From positions 1-37,774 of the IMG/VR virus record IMGVR_UViG_3300021197_001001: DNA of 37,774 nucleotides. One strand, 5' to 3'. The stretch comes from a virus. Below the pieces are notes generated by a model. The model was given only the letters and a program-made list of their open reading frames with translations. It ran no database searches and was not told the DNA's origin. Position numbers and translations under genes: made by a program. Positions 16,901 to 23,416 of this stretch are shown in pieces. Within the stretch, counting starts at the first letter, position 1. The number at the start of each line of letters is the position of its first letter.

Positions 16901-18647
16901 TAATTCTACCTCCGCTAGGTCCTCTTTCACAAACGGGTAAATCGGAATAAGTGAATCCAGGCTTACTTGATGTTCTCCAAGCCAAGTTTTCAATCGAAAA
17001 CATGTACTTTTTTACTTTACCAGCTTGTATATTAGTTGAGTCGTCATCCCTAAAAGGTGTAATATTAAGGTTATAGGTATTGTCTAAGACAGAATATTGA
17101 AATCTTCTGTTTTGATTAGTCATACCGTCTTCCTTTTGTAGTTCACTATTTGAGAAGTAAGGAACGTCTTTAGTGAATACTCTACAGTATTCCATTCCTT
17201 TTATTTCTCCTGTGCTTTGGTCTTCATACTTATAAACCCTTGAGCCTTTGGTCATCTCACGGGTTCCATCACTGAAAACTTTTGACACTTGATTAATCGC
17301 GTTACCAACATGTTGTAATCTAGCATCTCCCTGTAGACCTTCAGCAGCATCAATTAACTTCTGAGTATCATCTAATATCGAACCTTTCTTAAAGTCATAT
17401 TGTGTCGATACCCCCGATTCAAATGACGATTGTACATTCGATTCAAAGTTACTATCAACGGAACCAAGACCACCCCCTTGTGACGCGAATCGTCCTGCAG
17501 ATTTTACTCCGTCTAAACTAGTCCATGTAAAACCTCCTTGTAGTCTAGGTGCGTCATAACTACTGTTTGTTGCAGTTCCTATTCTTAAGAATTTAGTTCC
17601 GTTAAGTCCAAATTTAAACGAGAAGTTACCTTCATATAATTTAGCTAATTCAGAGTATCCTCTAACAGGAGTTCTCACTCTATTACCAAATTGGTCTATC
17701 GGCAATTCGTTTGGTGGTGCAACAATATCTTTAGGGTCTTGTGTTTTACTCCCCACGTAATAATTACCTGAAGGTGCTTTTAGTCCGAAAGCTCTATTGT
17801 TATCTGTATAATCGGGAGCAAAAACATTTAGTGATAAACTCTTAAACAACCTTTTAGTTTGTCCTCTACCTGAATTAGAAATAAATAATTCCGAAGACCT
17901 TTTATTTGCGTCGGGTAGCAATGTTCCTCTATCACCATACTCTCCATCACCTCTTGAAGCCTGATTAATACTTGATTGAGCTTCGACCTTAGTAAAGTAA
18001 CTTCCAGGAATCCAAGAATATGGTGAATAAACACCCGATATTCTACTAATAAAATCTAACCCTTTACCTATTATATTATCGGGTACCGATATTTTCCAAT
18101 CACTCTCAATCGCTTGTTCATTACCGGTAGCAATCGCTAAAGCGTCGAAGGGGTCTGATAACGCATCTATTACGTTAATCCTACCAAGTGTCTGTTGGTA
18201 TGTCTCTTCAGCAACTCGATATTCAAATTCTGTTTTAAGTTGGTTTCCCGCAATTTGTGCTAATGTAGAATCTTGACTTAAACTTCCGTTTGTTCCTGTA
18301 GGATTAAATGAGGTTAATAGGTTGAAAGCGTTATACGTAGACGACACAAAAGTGTAGTAAGTTTCTCTCTTTTCTATTTTATTCTTTATATCTCGTATAT
18401 CTATCAAATCTTTATACCCACCCTCAGGGCCATACTGATTAGATATAAACGCTCTTTTTTTTGCTTCTTCGTTTACTTGTAGTTCAGTAACTCTTGTACT
18501 GTCTACCACACCAAGGTCCTTTATTGAGAATTCAACACTGCCAGGACTTTCATTTCCTTTGTAACCTTCTTTGTATGGTTCAAGGTTCCTAACTAACAGT
18601 CTTTTTCTAAAGTTCTCTGTAGCATCAAATGTTAATTCACTAGGCAT
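13920..18647 (-). CDS. Large tail/baseplate protein with an internal OmpA-like domain
   Basis: A 1575-residue structural protein. At about residues 726-912 is an OmpA C-terminal-like domain: a start YEFYFDNDV, a helix ending LVSKIKKALDKGG, the strand NMKLVGSASAP, then NESLSKRRIDAVKKYL matching the family's 'N..LS..RA..V..yL' signature, and a closing RAVVIKTIE. That domain binds peptidoglycan in outer-membrane proteins. The usual TD of the 'GhTDs' turn is replaced (GSASAPNS). Around 1050-1120 is a conserved-looking beta region (ISYEPLTFDLNPEGIGVQP, RLQNALSFNYYGNTEVYD). The N-terminal 700 residues are Gly/Ser/Asn-rich. It lies between tape measure and wedge genes, so it belongs to the baseplate or tail tip. 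It starts with ATG 16 bases after a CTATTTAT motif. Confidence 0.75.
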   Translation of the reverse strand: MPSELTFDATENFRKRLLVRNLEPYKEGYKGNESPGSVEFSIKDLGVVDSTRVTELQVNEEAKKRAFISNQYGPEGGYKDLIDIRDIKNKIEKRETYYTFVSSTYNAFNLLTSFNPTGTNGSLSQDSTLAQIAGNQLKTEFEYRVAEETYQQTLGRINVIDALSDPFDALAIATGNEQAIESDWKISVPDNIIGKGLDFISRISGVYSPYSWIPGSYFTKVEAQSSINQASRGDGEYGDRGTLLPDANKRSSELFISNSGRGQTKRLFKSLSLNVFAPDYTDNNRAFGLKAPSGNYYVGSKTQDPKDIVAPPNELPIDQFGNRVRTPVRGYSELAKLYEGNFSFKFGLNGTKFLRIGTATNSSYDAPRLQGGFTWTSLDGVKSAGRFASQGGGLGSVDSNFESNVQSSFESGVSTQYDFKKGSILDDTQKLIDAAEGLQGDARLQHVGNAINQVSKVFSDGTREMTKGSRVYKYEDQSTGEIKGMEYCRVFTKDVPYFSNSELQKEDGMTNQNRRFQYSVLDNTYNLNITPFRDDDSTNIQAGKVKKYMFSIENLAWRTSSKPGFTYSDLPVCERGPSGGRIMWFPPYDMKVSETNSSNWTSNEFLGRPEPVYTYNNTTRQGSLSWKIVVDHPSILNAIVDKELAGQNSQRVNDIVDSFFAGCRKYDIYELAQRFPQFTLKDIYEIVTETTDVKTYENFSKDIERINLTEKDPVIEEYTPEVQVQDYEYEFYFDNDVPGPRTASSTTTTEEYATTLSTYIGKKETYYNTADSDEKIQVLQFFESFLINGEGTNLIEKKTQELVSKIKKALDKGGTINMKLVGSASAPNSADYNESLSKRRIDAVKKYLFSFFDLSKYEDRFSITEDPQGEQSTATPGGGEYGSFNCTEELVGNSTTYSVNAMACRAVVIKTIEEVPSPPEQRVTEVPPEETIITETVTGKTEVIRQKESKLTQPRNEVAKIIVKKLLTECDYFNMMREETPRVYEGIKEKIKYFQPAFHSMTPEGLNSRLTFLQQCLRPGDTIPVIGEDGKPREGDVKNTAFGAPPICVLRIGDFYHSKIAIQQMSISYEPLTFDLNPEGIGVQPMIADINMSFYFIGGQGIKEPVSRLQNALSFNYYGNTEVYDDRSIVTEDRSVLNREVLDAIEDANDFSLTENGQVERSEEAGDTIGEITSTTVGEFLQGDINYKSIVNDYVSKAQSYTQNILNTLETISKDQSKIGMYYFTQTRNYQDGYTTGYLDGNDELFTNIFGKPSEIPNRTTELEVKLNEDVDNNTNPFLSQISLQNFKNSDIKKFRKNLKSFIKEYIGFFQTTFNSTMFDLLETQTEFVRVNDKLSLITTETDGYNDKKGRAFIFELSATTDVDVSSTQANTQEELLADIQTVGFDLQAFYDEIFESNGLLPQKDNLYEGFLSDGFNSEPQTRFCTIAYGIMIQDPEYLIDRILGEELIQKSDWVQYVNRVVYGTPEIPNNLPSILGSEGMNSPILPSQPGLLDVYKELQQNGIDEFKDFTNNNNVKKFTLYEPFNPDKVRNFTYIQKAQEQAENSKVNYFRRTFTSGQNAGPLNEYNEKYSFNL

Positions 18648-18662
18648 ATAAATCTATTTCTA

Positions 18663-18671
18663 TATAAATAG
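18663..18671 (-). promoter_or_regulatory. CTATTTATA promoter-like motif
   Basis: Minus-strand CTATTTATA, 15 bases before the ATG of the 1575-residue gene, in the 39-base gap after the tape measure stop. It is a one-base variant of the ATATTTAT element. It would start the block down to 6984. Confidence 0.45.
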
Positions 18672-18686
18672 ATTAATTCTATATTT

Positions 18687-20732
18687 TTATACAGAATACG
18701 TATTATTTGAATCAGTAAATATTGACATTAGCTTACTAGTGAAGTTAGGATTATTCACTATTTGACTTGCCAACTCCTCAGTAGATATATTTTGGGGTAG
18801 ATTTCTACCGTCAATTGCGAAATCTATAGTTCCTCCTACATTTAAATTAACATCGCCATTTAAAACTCCTTGGGTCGTTGTTTGATTTAAATTGGATGTG
18901 TCTTGTACGTTCGTATTTGGAGTTACCGGTGTTACGGGTGTTACTGTTTGTGTACCACTATTTGTTGTGAGTATTGTTGTACTTTCGGGAGCATTTCCTT
19001 CTTGTTCGTCAGGTCTTTGTTCGTCGTGTTGTCCTAATCTCATATCTAAAGCTATCAAACCTTTAATAAAGTCATCTATATTTCCTTCGATACCGTTAAA
19101 AACCCCTTCTAAAGCGTCGGTTTTGAATTCATCTATGTTGATTCCTAATTTTTGTAGCGACGAGCCTAAGGCGTTAAATCCTTCAGTAGTTTTAAAAATA
19201 CTTTCATCATCGAGGTTTTCTTTAAGTTTGTCGTCAAAGGTCCCCATCTCAGTATTTAAACTATCTAAAACATCCCCAAACCTTGCCCTCATAACTTCAA
19301 CTGCCTCTGGATTTTTAAAACCAGATTTAGCAGCTTCTGTAAACGCTTCTCCAAGTTGACTCACGTTTTCCTCAGTAAAGCTTTGGTTAACGATATCCAT
19401 AACAGATTGTGCTCCGGCACCTGCAGCGTCTATCGCAGACTCAACGGCGCCTGTCTTAGTCCCTATAAGTGGTCCTAAGGCGGCAACTTGATTAGTTAAA
19501 TTTTTATTAATTTTTTCTAATGTACTTAACTGATTTTCGGCTATCGTTCTATCCGATTTTTCAGCCATCTCTTGTTGCTTATTTAATTTTTCTAAAACAT
19601 CTTTTTGGTCTTCATTTCCTAATAATCTAGCGTCAATTAATTCCTCTGTACCTGGTACTTTAATTTTTACTTCCCCATCTTTTATTTCACCTAAGTTAGC
19701 TATAAGTTCCTTAGTATCATCATCAAGACCTGAACCCGCCAACATATCAAGTTTCCTTGTTCTTTCCGCACTTTTAACTGCAGTATTGGCAAGTTCTTGA
19801 TAATCCATACCCGTAAGTTTAGCAGCTTCCCTCAATCGATACATCTCTGTAACAGGAATATCGAACTCTCCAGTTTTTTCATTAAATACTGTTGCCGACT
19901 CAGCCATACCTAATATTGAGTCTTGTAGTCCTTCAACATCATTTTGAGCCATATATAACAACTTAAATGGGTCTCCTAAGTCACCTACCGCTCCTCCTAA
20001 CATTTGGAATCCTGCAGCTGTTTCAATGGCAGTTTCAGGTGATAATAGGCTATCGGCTAAACTAACTGTTTTATTAAAGTCGATACGTAGTGCCTGTGCT
20101 TTTGCCACCATTTTAGTAAATCCTTCAACTCCATTTTTAAAATTGTATGAATTCAATAATTTTATATTTGAGCCGATATTTTTCATAAACTGACCTACGT
20201 TTATTCCGTAAGACCTCGCCTCTTGTTGCATTTTACTTATGTTATTTATTGCGTCATCAGTATTAACCCCAATAGAATCAAACGCCTCTACCATGGTCGC
20301 AATATCACCAGCAGCTACACCTGCGTTTCTAGCTAATAACGCCATGTCGGTTTGTTGTTCTGAAGTTAGTACAGTGTTTCTTTGCATAACTTCATTAATA
20401 GACCTAAATACTGCGAATTGGTCATCCAAACTAATTCCATATTGTGCAGATTCAAAAGCGGCTTGAGCCATTATGCTTTGAATATCTTTACCGATAATAC
20501 TCGTTTGTCCGAGGACTTCTCTAGATAATCTGAAACTTAAGTCCTCTAACTGAGCGGTTGCATTTGCTATACCTTTTAGTCCCGTAGGACCAAGAGGTAA
20601 ATTTGCGGATACCGTTTTTTTAAACTCTTTTATATTGAAGTTAAGGTCTCCCGTTGCCGCGGCTAACCCCGTTAACTGCTTAGCAGTTTCATTACTACCA
20701 CTACTTGTTGAACCTTCGTCTTGTAAAAACAT
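18687..20732 (-). CDS. Tail tape measure protein
   Basis: A 681-residue protein that spans the tail lumen and sets tail length, counterpart of T4 gp29. Almost entirely helical, with Ala- and Gly-rich segments and repeated 'A..LA..AG....' patterns typical of the tape-measure core (EVMQRNTVLTSEQQTDMALLARNAGVAAGDIATMVEAF is followed by similar helices up to about residue 330). A basic, Gln/Lys-rich coiled-coil segment lies near 385-425, and the last 100 residues are a Thr/Asn/Pro linker and a small beta domain. The chaperone pair directly upstream and tube and sheath further upstream give the standard tail-gene order. At roughly 0.15 nm per residue the length predicts a tail near 100 nm, close to T4. 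Starts with ATG 14 bases after ATATTTAT. Confidence 0.85.
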   Translation of the reverse strand: MFLQDEGSTSSGSNETAKQLTGLAAATGDLNFNIKEFKKTVSANLPLGPTGLKGIANATAQLEDLSFRLSREVLGQTSIIGKDIQSIMAQAAFESAQYGISLDDQFAVFRSINEVMQRNTVLTSEQQTDMALLARNAGVAAGDIATMVEAFDSIGVNTDDAINNISKMQQEARSYGINVGQFMKNIGSNIKLLNSYNFKNGVEGFTKMVAKAQALRIDFNKTVSLADSLLSPETAIETAAGFQMLGGAVGDLGDPFKLLYMAQNDVEGLQDSILGMAESATVFNEKTGEFDIPVTEMYRLREAAKLTGMDYQELANTAVKSAERTRKLDMLAGSGLDDDTKELIANLGEIKDGEVKIKVPGTEELIDARLLGNEDQKDVLEKLNKQQEMAEKSDRTIAENQLSTLEKINKNLTNQVAALGPLIGTKTGAVESAIDAAGAGAQSVMDIVNQSFTEENVSQLGEAFTEAAKSGFKNPEAVEVMRARFGDVLDSLNTEMGTFDDKLKENLDDESIFKTTEGFNALGSSLQKLGINIDEFKTDALEGVFNGIEGNIDDFIKGLIALDMRLGQHDEQRPDEQEGNAPESTTILTTNSGTQTVTPVTPVTPNTNVQDTSNLNQTTTQGVLNGDVNLNVGGTIDFAIDGRNLPQNISTEELASQIVNNPNFTSKLMSIFTDSNNTYSV

Positions 20733-20746
20733 TATATTACTTTAAT

Positions 20747-20754
20747 ATAAATAT
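20747..20754 (-). promoter_or_regulatory. ATATTTAT promoter-like motif before tape measure gene
   Basis: Minus-strand ATATTTAT 14 bases before the tape measure ATG. It is squeezed between the chaperone stop at 20755 and this gene, giving the tape measure a potential start separate from the chaperone pair. Confidence 0.45.
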
Positions 20755-20958
20755 TTACCTTTTCGAATTTCTTTTATCCATTTCTTCTCTTTGTTTATCA
20801 AACTCTTCAACCAACTTATTTATAAAGTATTTTCTCTCATAGGTCGGCATAGACATCACATCTTGATATGTGAAGTTAACGTGTTTTGATAAATAATAGA
20901 TTTCGTCGAGCAGAGATACCCTATATTCAGAAGAAAGGCCGAAAAAACTCCGCCCCAA
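20755..20958 (-). CDS. C-terminal part of tail assembly chaperone, probably made by frameshift from the upstream gene
   Basis: A frame of up to 67 codons (FFGLSSEYRVSLLDEIYYL ... DKRNSKR) ending just before the tape measure gene. The first possible start is TTG at 20958, inside the upstream gene, with no ribosome site; the next Met lies in DVMSMP, too far in. The frame is offset by +1 (or -2) from the gp26-like gene and shares 32 bases with it, including a T6C run. A separate small protein is therefore unlikely. The likely product is a fusion of about 305 residues, like the gpG/gpGT pairs encoded just before tape measure genes in many tailed phages. The sequence (helices, charged C-terminus) suits a tape-measure-binding extension. 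The alternative is independent TTG initiation, as with the separate gp26 and gp51 of T4. Confidence 0.65.
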   Translation of the reverse strand: MGRSFFGLSSEYRVSLLDEIYYLSKHVNFTYQDVMSMPTYERKYFINKLVEEFDKQREEMDKRNSKR

Positions 20959-21676
20959 AAGTGACTCTCACATTCACTTTTTCTCCTGACGGGGCGGTTA
21001 CTTGTCTTTGTAAATCCAATTTTGGTTCACATTTGTTGAGAGACGTTCTGATAAATTTTGAATCAGAAATGGGTAATCCTAATACGAACTGTGATATGGT
21101 TTCTCTTTCTTCGTTACCATCTACACTCACAATGTGCCTTTCTAGCCTGTTAGTAACTACTGGAGCTACCACACCTTGTGGGTACTGTTCGATTATTTCG
21201 TTTAGTTCTTTAATGTCACCTACGGTTAAAAGTTTACATTTCAAAACATTTCCCGACTTAGGTAATGTAATATCGAAGTACCCATCAGACCCCGGCTCAT
21301 TTGTAACCTCAGTAATATTAAGTTCATCTAACTTTATAGAGGCTTTAAATGTTTTTGCGGTTTTAGGGTCGGTTAAGGTAAAATCATATTCGGGTCCAAA
21401 AGCTGTATTCCGTAAAAAAATCAAAATAGACTCCATATCTCCTTCCAATAAATCGTCAACATTAAAATCAGGTTCATATACCTTAGATTTAATAAGTTTA
21501 CGAATCAAATCATCTCCACCATTGTTAGAAATAAGGGTGTTTTCGTCCTGAGCGGTTAAGTACCCTACTTTTATACTTTTCTTTTTGTTCTTATAGAATT
21601 TACCTTGCGATGGTAATGTCATCACATCGTGAGGTAAGTTAAAGTCCTGTTGTCCGTATTGTCTTGCTTCTTCCAT
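20927..21676 (-). CDS. 26: T4 gp26-like baseplate/tail assembly chaperone
   Basis: A 249-residue protein of the T4 gp26-like family. The family's opening is clear: FNLPHDVMTLPSQGKFY followed by KSIKVGYLTAQDENTL, then a helical core (IRKLIKSKVYEPDFNVDDLLEGDMESILIFLR) and a beta domain (FTLTDPKTAKTFKASIKLDELN). T4 gp26 was named as a hub protein but is absent from the solved baseplate, so family members probably act as assembly factors. The position immediately upstream of the tape measure is where tail assembly chaperones sit. The frame ends GAEFFRPFF-stop right after the T6C run, where a +1 or -2 shift would enter the next frame. It is followed upstream by the tube gene and its strong terminator; no ATATTTAT copy was found before it. 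Confidence 0.75.
   Translation of the reverse strand: MEEARQYGQQDFNLPHDVMTLPSQGKFYKNKKKSIKVGYLTAQDENTLISNNGGDDLIRKLIKSKVYEPDFNVDDLLEGDMESILIFLRNTAFGPEYDFTLTDPKTAKTFKASIKLDELNITEVTNEPGSDGYFDITLPKSGNVLKCKLLTVGDIKELNEIIEQYPQGVVAPVVTNRLERHIVSVDGNEERETISQFVLGLPISDSKFIRTSLNKCEPKLDLQRQVTAPSGEKVNVRVTFGAEFFRPFF
20941..20947 (-). other. Candidate programmed frameshift site (TTTTTTC)
   Basis: On the minus strand the zero frame reads GAG TTT TTT CGG CCT TTC TTC TGA; the second frame reads TTC GGC CTT TCT TCT GAA. A Phe tRNA can slip +1 from TTT to TTC at TTT-C, or -2 within the six Ts, and either enters the second frame. The stop follows four codons later. I did not find a convincing stimulatory hairpin by eye. 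Confidence 0.5.
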
Positions 21677-21690
21677 ATTGAGTAAAAAAA

Positions 21691-21716
21691 AACCATAGGG
21701 AATGAACCCTATGGTT
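21691..21716 (-). terminator. Strong terminator after tail tube gene
   Basis: Perfect 10-base-pair stem AACCATAGGG / CCCTATGGTT with a 6-base loop. On the minus strand it is followed by nine Ts. It lies between tube and chaperone genes and should keep tube expression far above the assembly factors. Confidence 0.9.
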
Positions 21717-21750
21717 AATTATATAAATTATTTTTTATTTTTCAATAGTA

Positions 21751-22239
21751 TTAGTAAACCAAAATACATCTATCAGGACGTAGTGTCGCGGTAATTGTTG
21801 CTAACGCGTCATCACTATACCCTAAACTATCGAAATTAACATCCGTTAAGAATGTTCCTTGTAAAATCCATTTCTCTACAGCAACACCTGTAGGGTCTAA
21901 CATTTCCAAGTCTAAGTCTTTCTTATAACCTGCAGCATATCCCATACGACCTGTAACTGATTCTGCAGTTAATCTAACCCATTCCATTAATGCTTGTGAA
22001 GCCGAGGGTCCGATTGGGTCTCTAAACGTTACATTAATAGTGTTCCATGTAAATCTACCCGCAACGTAAGTAGATGTGTTTAAGAATGGAATCTCAGTTG
22101 AATTAATTTGGACGTTAGGTCTTGATGTAGACTCAACATACCAAGAGTTTATACCTAATGATGAAGGGAAAGTAAGAACAAATCTATTTTTCCTTTTCGG
22201 TTCATACGGTACGGGCATTTTCATTAATAAATCAGCCAT
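21751..22239 (-). CDS. 19: Tail tube protein, T4 gp19-like
   Basis: A 162-residue protein that stacks as hexameric rings to form the inner tail tube. Length matches T4 gp19 (163). Features of the family: the N-terminal KNRFVLTFPSSLGINSWYVESTSRP strand-loop region, the central FTWNTINVTFRDPIGPSASQALMEW, and the C-terminal strand LQGTFLTDVNFDSLGYSDDALATITATLRPDRC. It lies between sheath and tape measure as in T4, with a HAD gene and a small ORF in between. It is flanked by an ATATTTAT motif 35 bases upstream and a strong terminator downstream, consistent with high-level monocistronic expression. Confidence 0.93.
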   Translation of the reverse strand: MADLLMKMPVPYEPKRKNRFVLTFPSSLGINSWYVESTSRPNVQINSTEIPFLNTSTYVAGRFTWNTINVTFRDPIGPSASQALMEWVRLTAESVTGRMGYAAGYKKDLDLEMLDPTGVAVEKWILQGTFLTDVNFDSLGYSDDALATITATLRPDRCILVY

Positions 22240-22274
22240 AGTATTTTGGTTTTAAATTTCTTGTTTATTTAATT

Positions 22275-22282
22275 ATAAATAT
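22275..22282 (-). promoter_or_regulatory. ATATTTAT promoter-like motif before tail tube gene
   Basis: Minus-strand GATATTTATAATT, 35 bases before the tube ATG; it also contains TATAAT. It makes the tube gene its own transcription unit together with the terminator at 21691. Confidence 0.5.
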
Positions 22283-22350
22283 CAGCTCAGAACTTTTTTC
22301 TCTTTACTTTTATTTTTTTATCTGTAAAATCTTATTCCAGCAGTTATAAA

Positions 22351-23199
22351 TTATACTTCTAGTTTATCACCTCCTTTAGTTAAATAAGTTTTTACTGGGC
22401 TTTCTTCATATTCTTTATCTAAAAACTTTTTTATAGATTCTATATTACCTGGGTCATCATCAGAAAAACCAATTAAAGGAACAAAATTATTCTTTACGTC
22501 ATTAGTAAATGTTACTTTTTGTCCTAGTTTTTGGCTTTGATATTTAACATAGTTAATAAATTCTCTTAAAGCTTTTATTTTACCTTCTTCGGGATTAGAT
22601 GCGGAACCTTCACCATAGGTTACAGGATGGTACTTACACATATCTAAATATTCTTTGATTAGTAATTGGTCGTCTTTTAGGACCTCCCCTGACAAATCTC
22701 GATACTTTTTAAGATTCTCTATAAGTGTTTGTGCGTTAATCCCATTATGATTTGTGACAATCATATTGTAGATGGATTCTTTTAAAACAGATGGTGTATG
22801 ACCCCTAGCGGTTATGATTGCAAAAATAGAACCCCCATTTATACATTCTACAAAATCACTCCATGACGGTCCTGGTTCGGCTAACATAGAGTCGACAATA
22901 AATCTTTTATCACCTTCCACACCGAAGTTCCTATAAGGATTTTCTGAGTATCCAACAATTGTTTCCCCATTATATTCAAAAGGTTGTCCTCCTATTTTTT
23001 GTCTATATTCCGCAAAATCTTCTGTAGACATACCTACTTCATGACCATCATCAGAAACTAACATAATTTGAGTAGGCATAGTTACGATATTATCGTCCCA
23101 ATCAAAAGCGTAGTACTTATGGTCGGGATTACCGTCTTCTATACCTTCTGTAACTATAATGTTATTAAGGTTTTTCCTAATAATCTGTTTTAAACTCAT
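22351..23199 (-). CDS. HAD-superfamily phosphatase-like protein with leader peptide
   Basis: A 282-residue protein of the haloacid dehalogenase fold. Motif I is YAFDWDDNIV with nucleophile D33 and acid D35, motif II is IITARGHT (about 130-137), and motif IV is IGFSDDDPGNIESIKKFL near 250. A cap-like region lies between motifs I and II. This is the phosphohydrolase arrangement; the substrate cannot be read from sequence. Residues 1-18 (MSLKQIIRKNLNNIIVTE) precede the domain and resemble leaders on other proteins here. It sits between sheath and tube, so a virion-associated enzyme is plausible. No ATATTTAT precedes it; it starts 4 bases after the 45-residue gene. The 5'-to-3' end of the unit is more AT-rich (23% G+C in the block at 22381) than the sheath gene. 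Confidence 0.82.
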   Translation of the reverse strand: MSLKQIIRKNLNNIIVTEGIEDGNPDHKYYAFDWDDNIVTMPTQIMLVSDDGHEVGMSTEDFAEYRQKIGGQPFEYNGETIVGYSENPYRNFGVEGDKRFIVDSMLAEPGPSWSDFVECINGGSIFAIITARGHTPSVLKESIYNMIVTNHNGINAQTLIENLKKYRDLSGEVLKDDQLLIKEYLDMCKYHPVTYGEGSASNPEEGKIKALREFINYVKYQSQKLGQKVTFTNDVKNNFVPLIGFSDDDPGNIESIKKFLDKEYEESPVKTYLTKGGDKLEV

Positions 23200-23203
23200 A
23201 AAA

Positions 23204-23341
23204 TCACTTATTTAAGTTCTGTATAAGTCTTTCTAATTGAGATTCAGTCATAACAATATTCTGAGGTTTCTCAGAATATGTTTCAACATTATTACTTTCT
23301 ATCTCCATAGATTCTCTTAAAATTTTCTTTTTGAATTCCAT
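23204..23341 (-). CDS. 45-residue peptide of unknown function
   Basis: Short ORF starting at ATG 23341 and ending TGA at 23204, just ahead of the HAD gene. The product is charged (MEFKKKILRESMEIESNN...) and ends NIVMTESQLERLIQNLNK, an amphipathic helix. 'TES.L.RL' segments recur, as far as I remember, at the ends of virion proteins in marine phages, and here they resemble the leader motif of neighbouring genes. It could be a leader-like peptide, a scaffold-associated peptide or a virion peptide. It begins 40 bases past the terminator of the sheath gene. Confidence 0.5.
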   Translation of the reverse strand: MEFKKKILRESMEIESNNVETYSEKPQNIVMTESQLERLIQNLNK

Positions 23342-23380
23342 TCTTTTATTTTTATTAAATGTTTAATTAAAGGCTAAAAA

Positions 23381-23405
23381 TGGGAGACAGTTAATCTGTC
23401 TCCCA
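23381..23405 (-). terminator. Terminator after tail sheath gene
   Basis: Perfect 10-base-pair stem TGGGAGACAG / CTGTCTCCCA with a 5-base loop, followed on the minus strand by TTTTTAG. It begins 12 bases past the sheath stop. Confidence 0.9.
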
Positions 23406-23416
23406 TTTAATAATTA

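Noticed and set aside
18892-19359. Plus-strand ORF of 155 residues opposite the tape measure gene
   Set aside because: It is entirely within the opposite strand of a clearly helical, long tape measure gene; the product is Ser/Val-rich low complexity typical of antisense frames, with no leader motif upstream.
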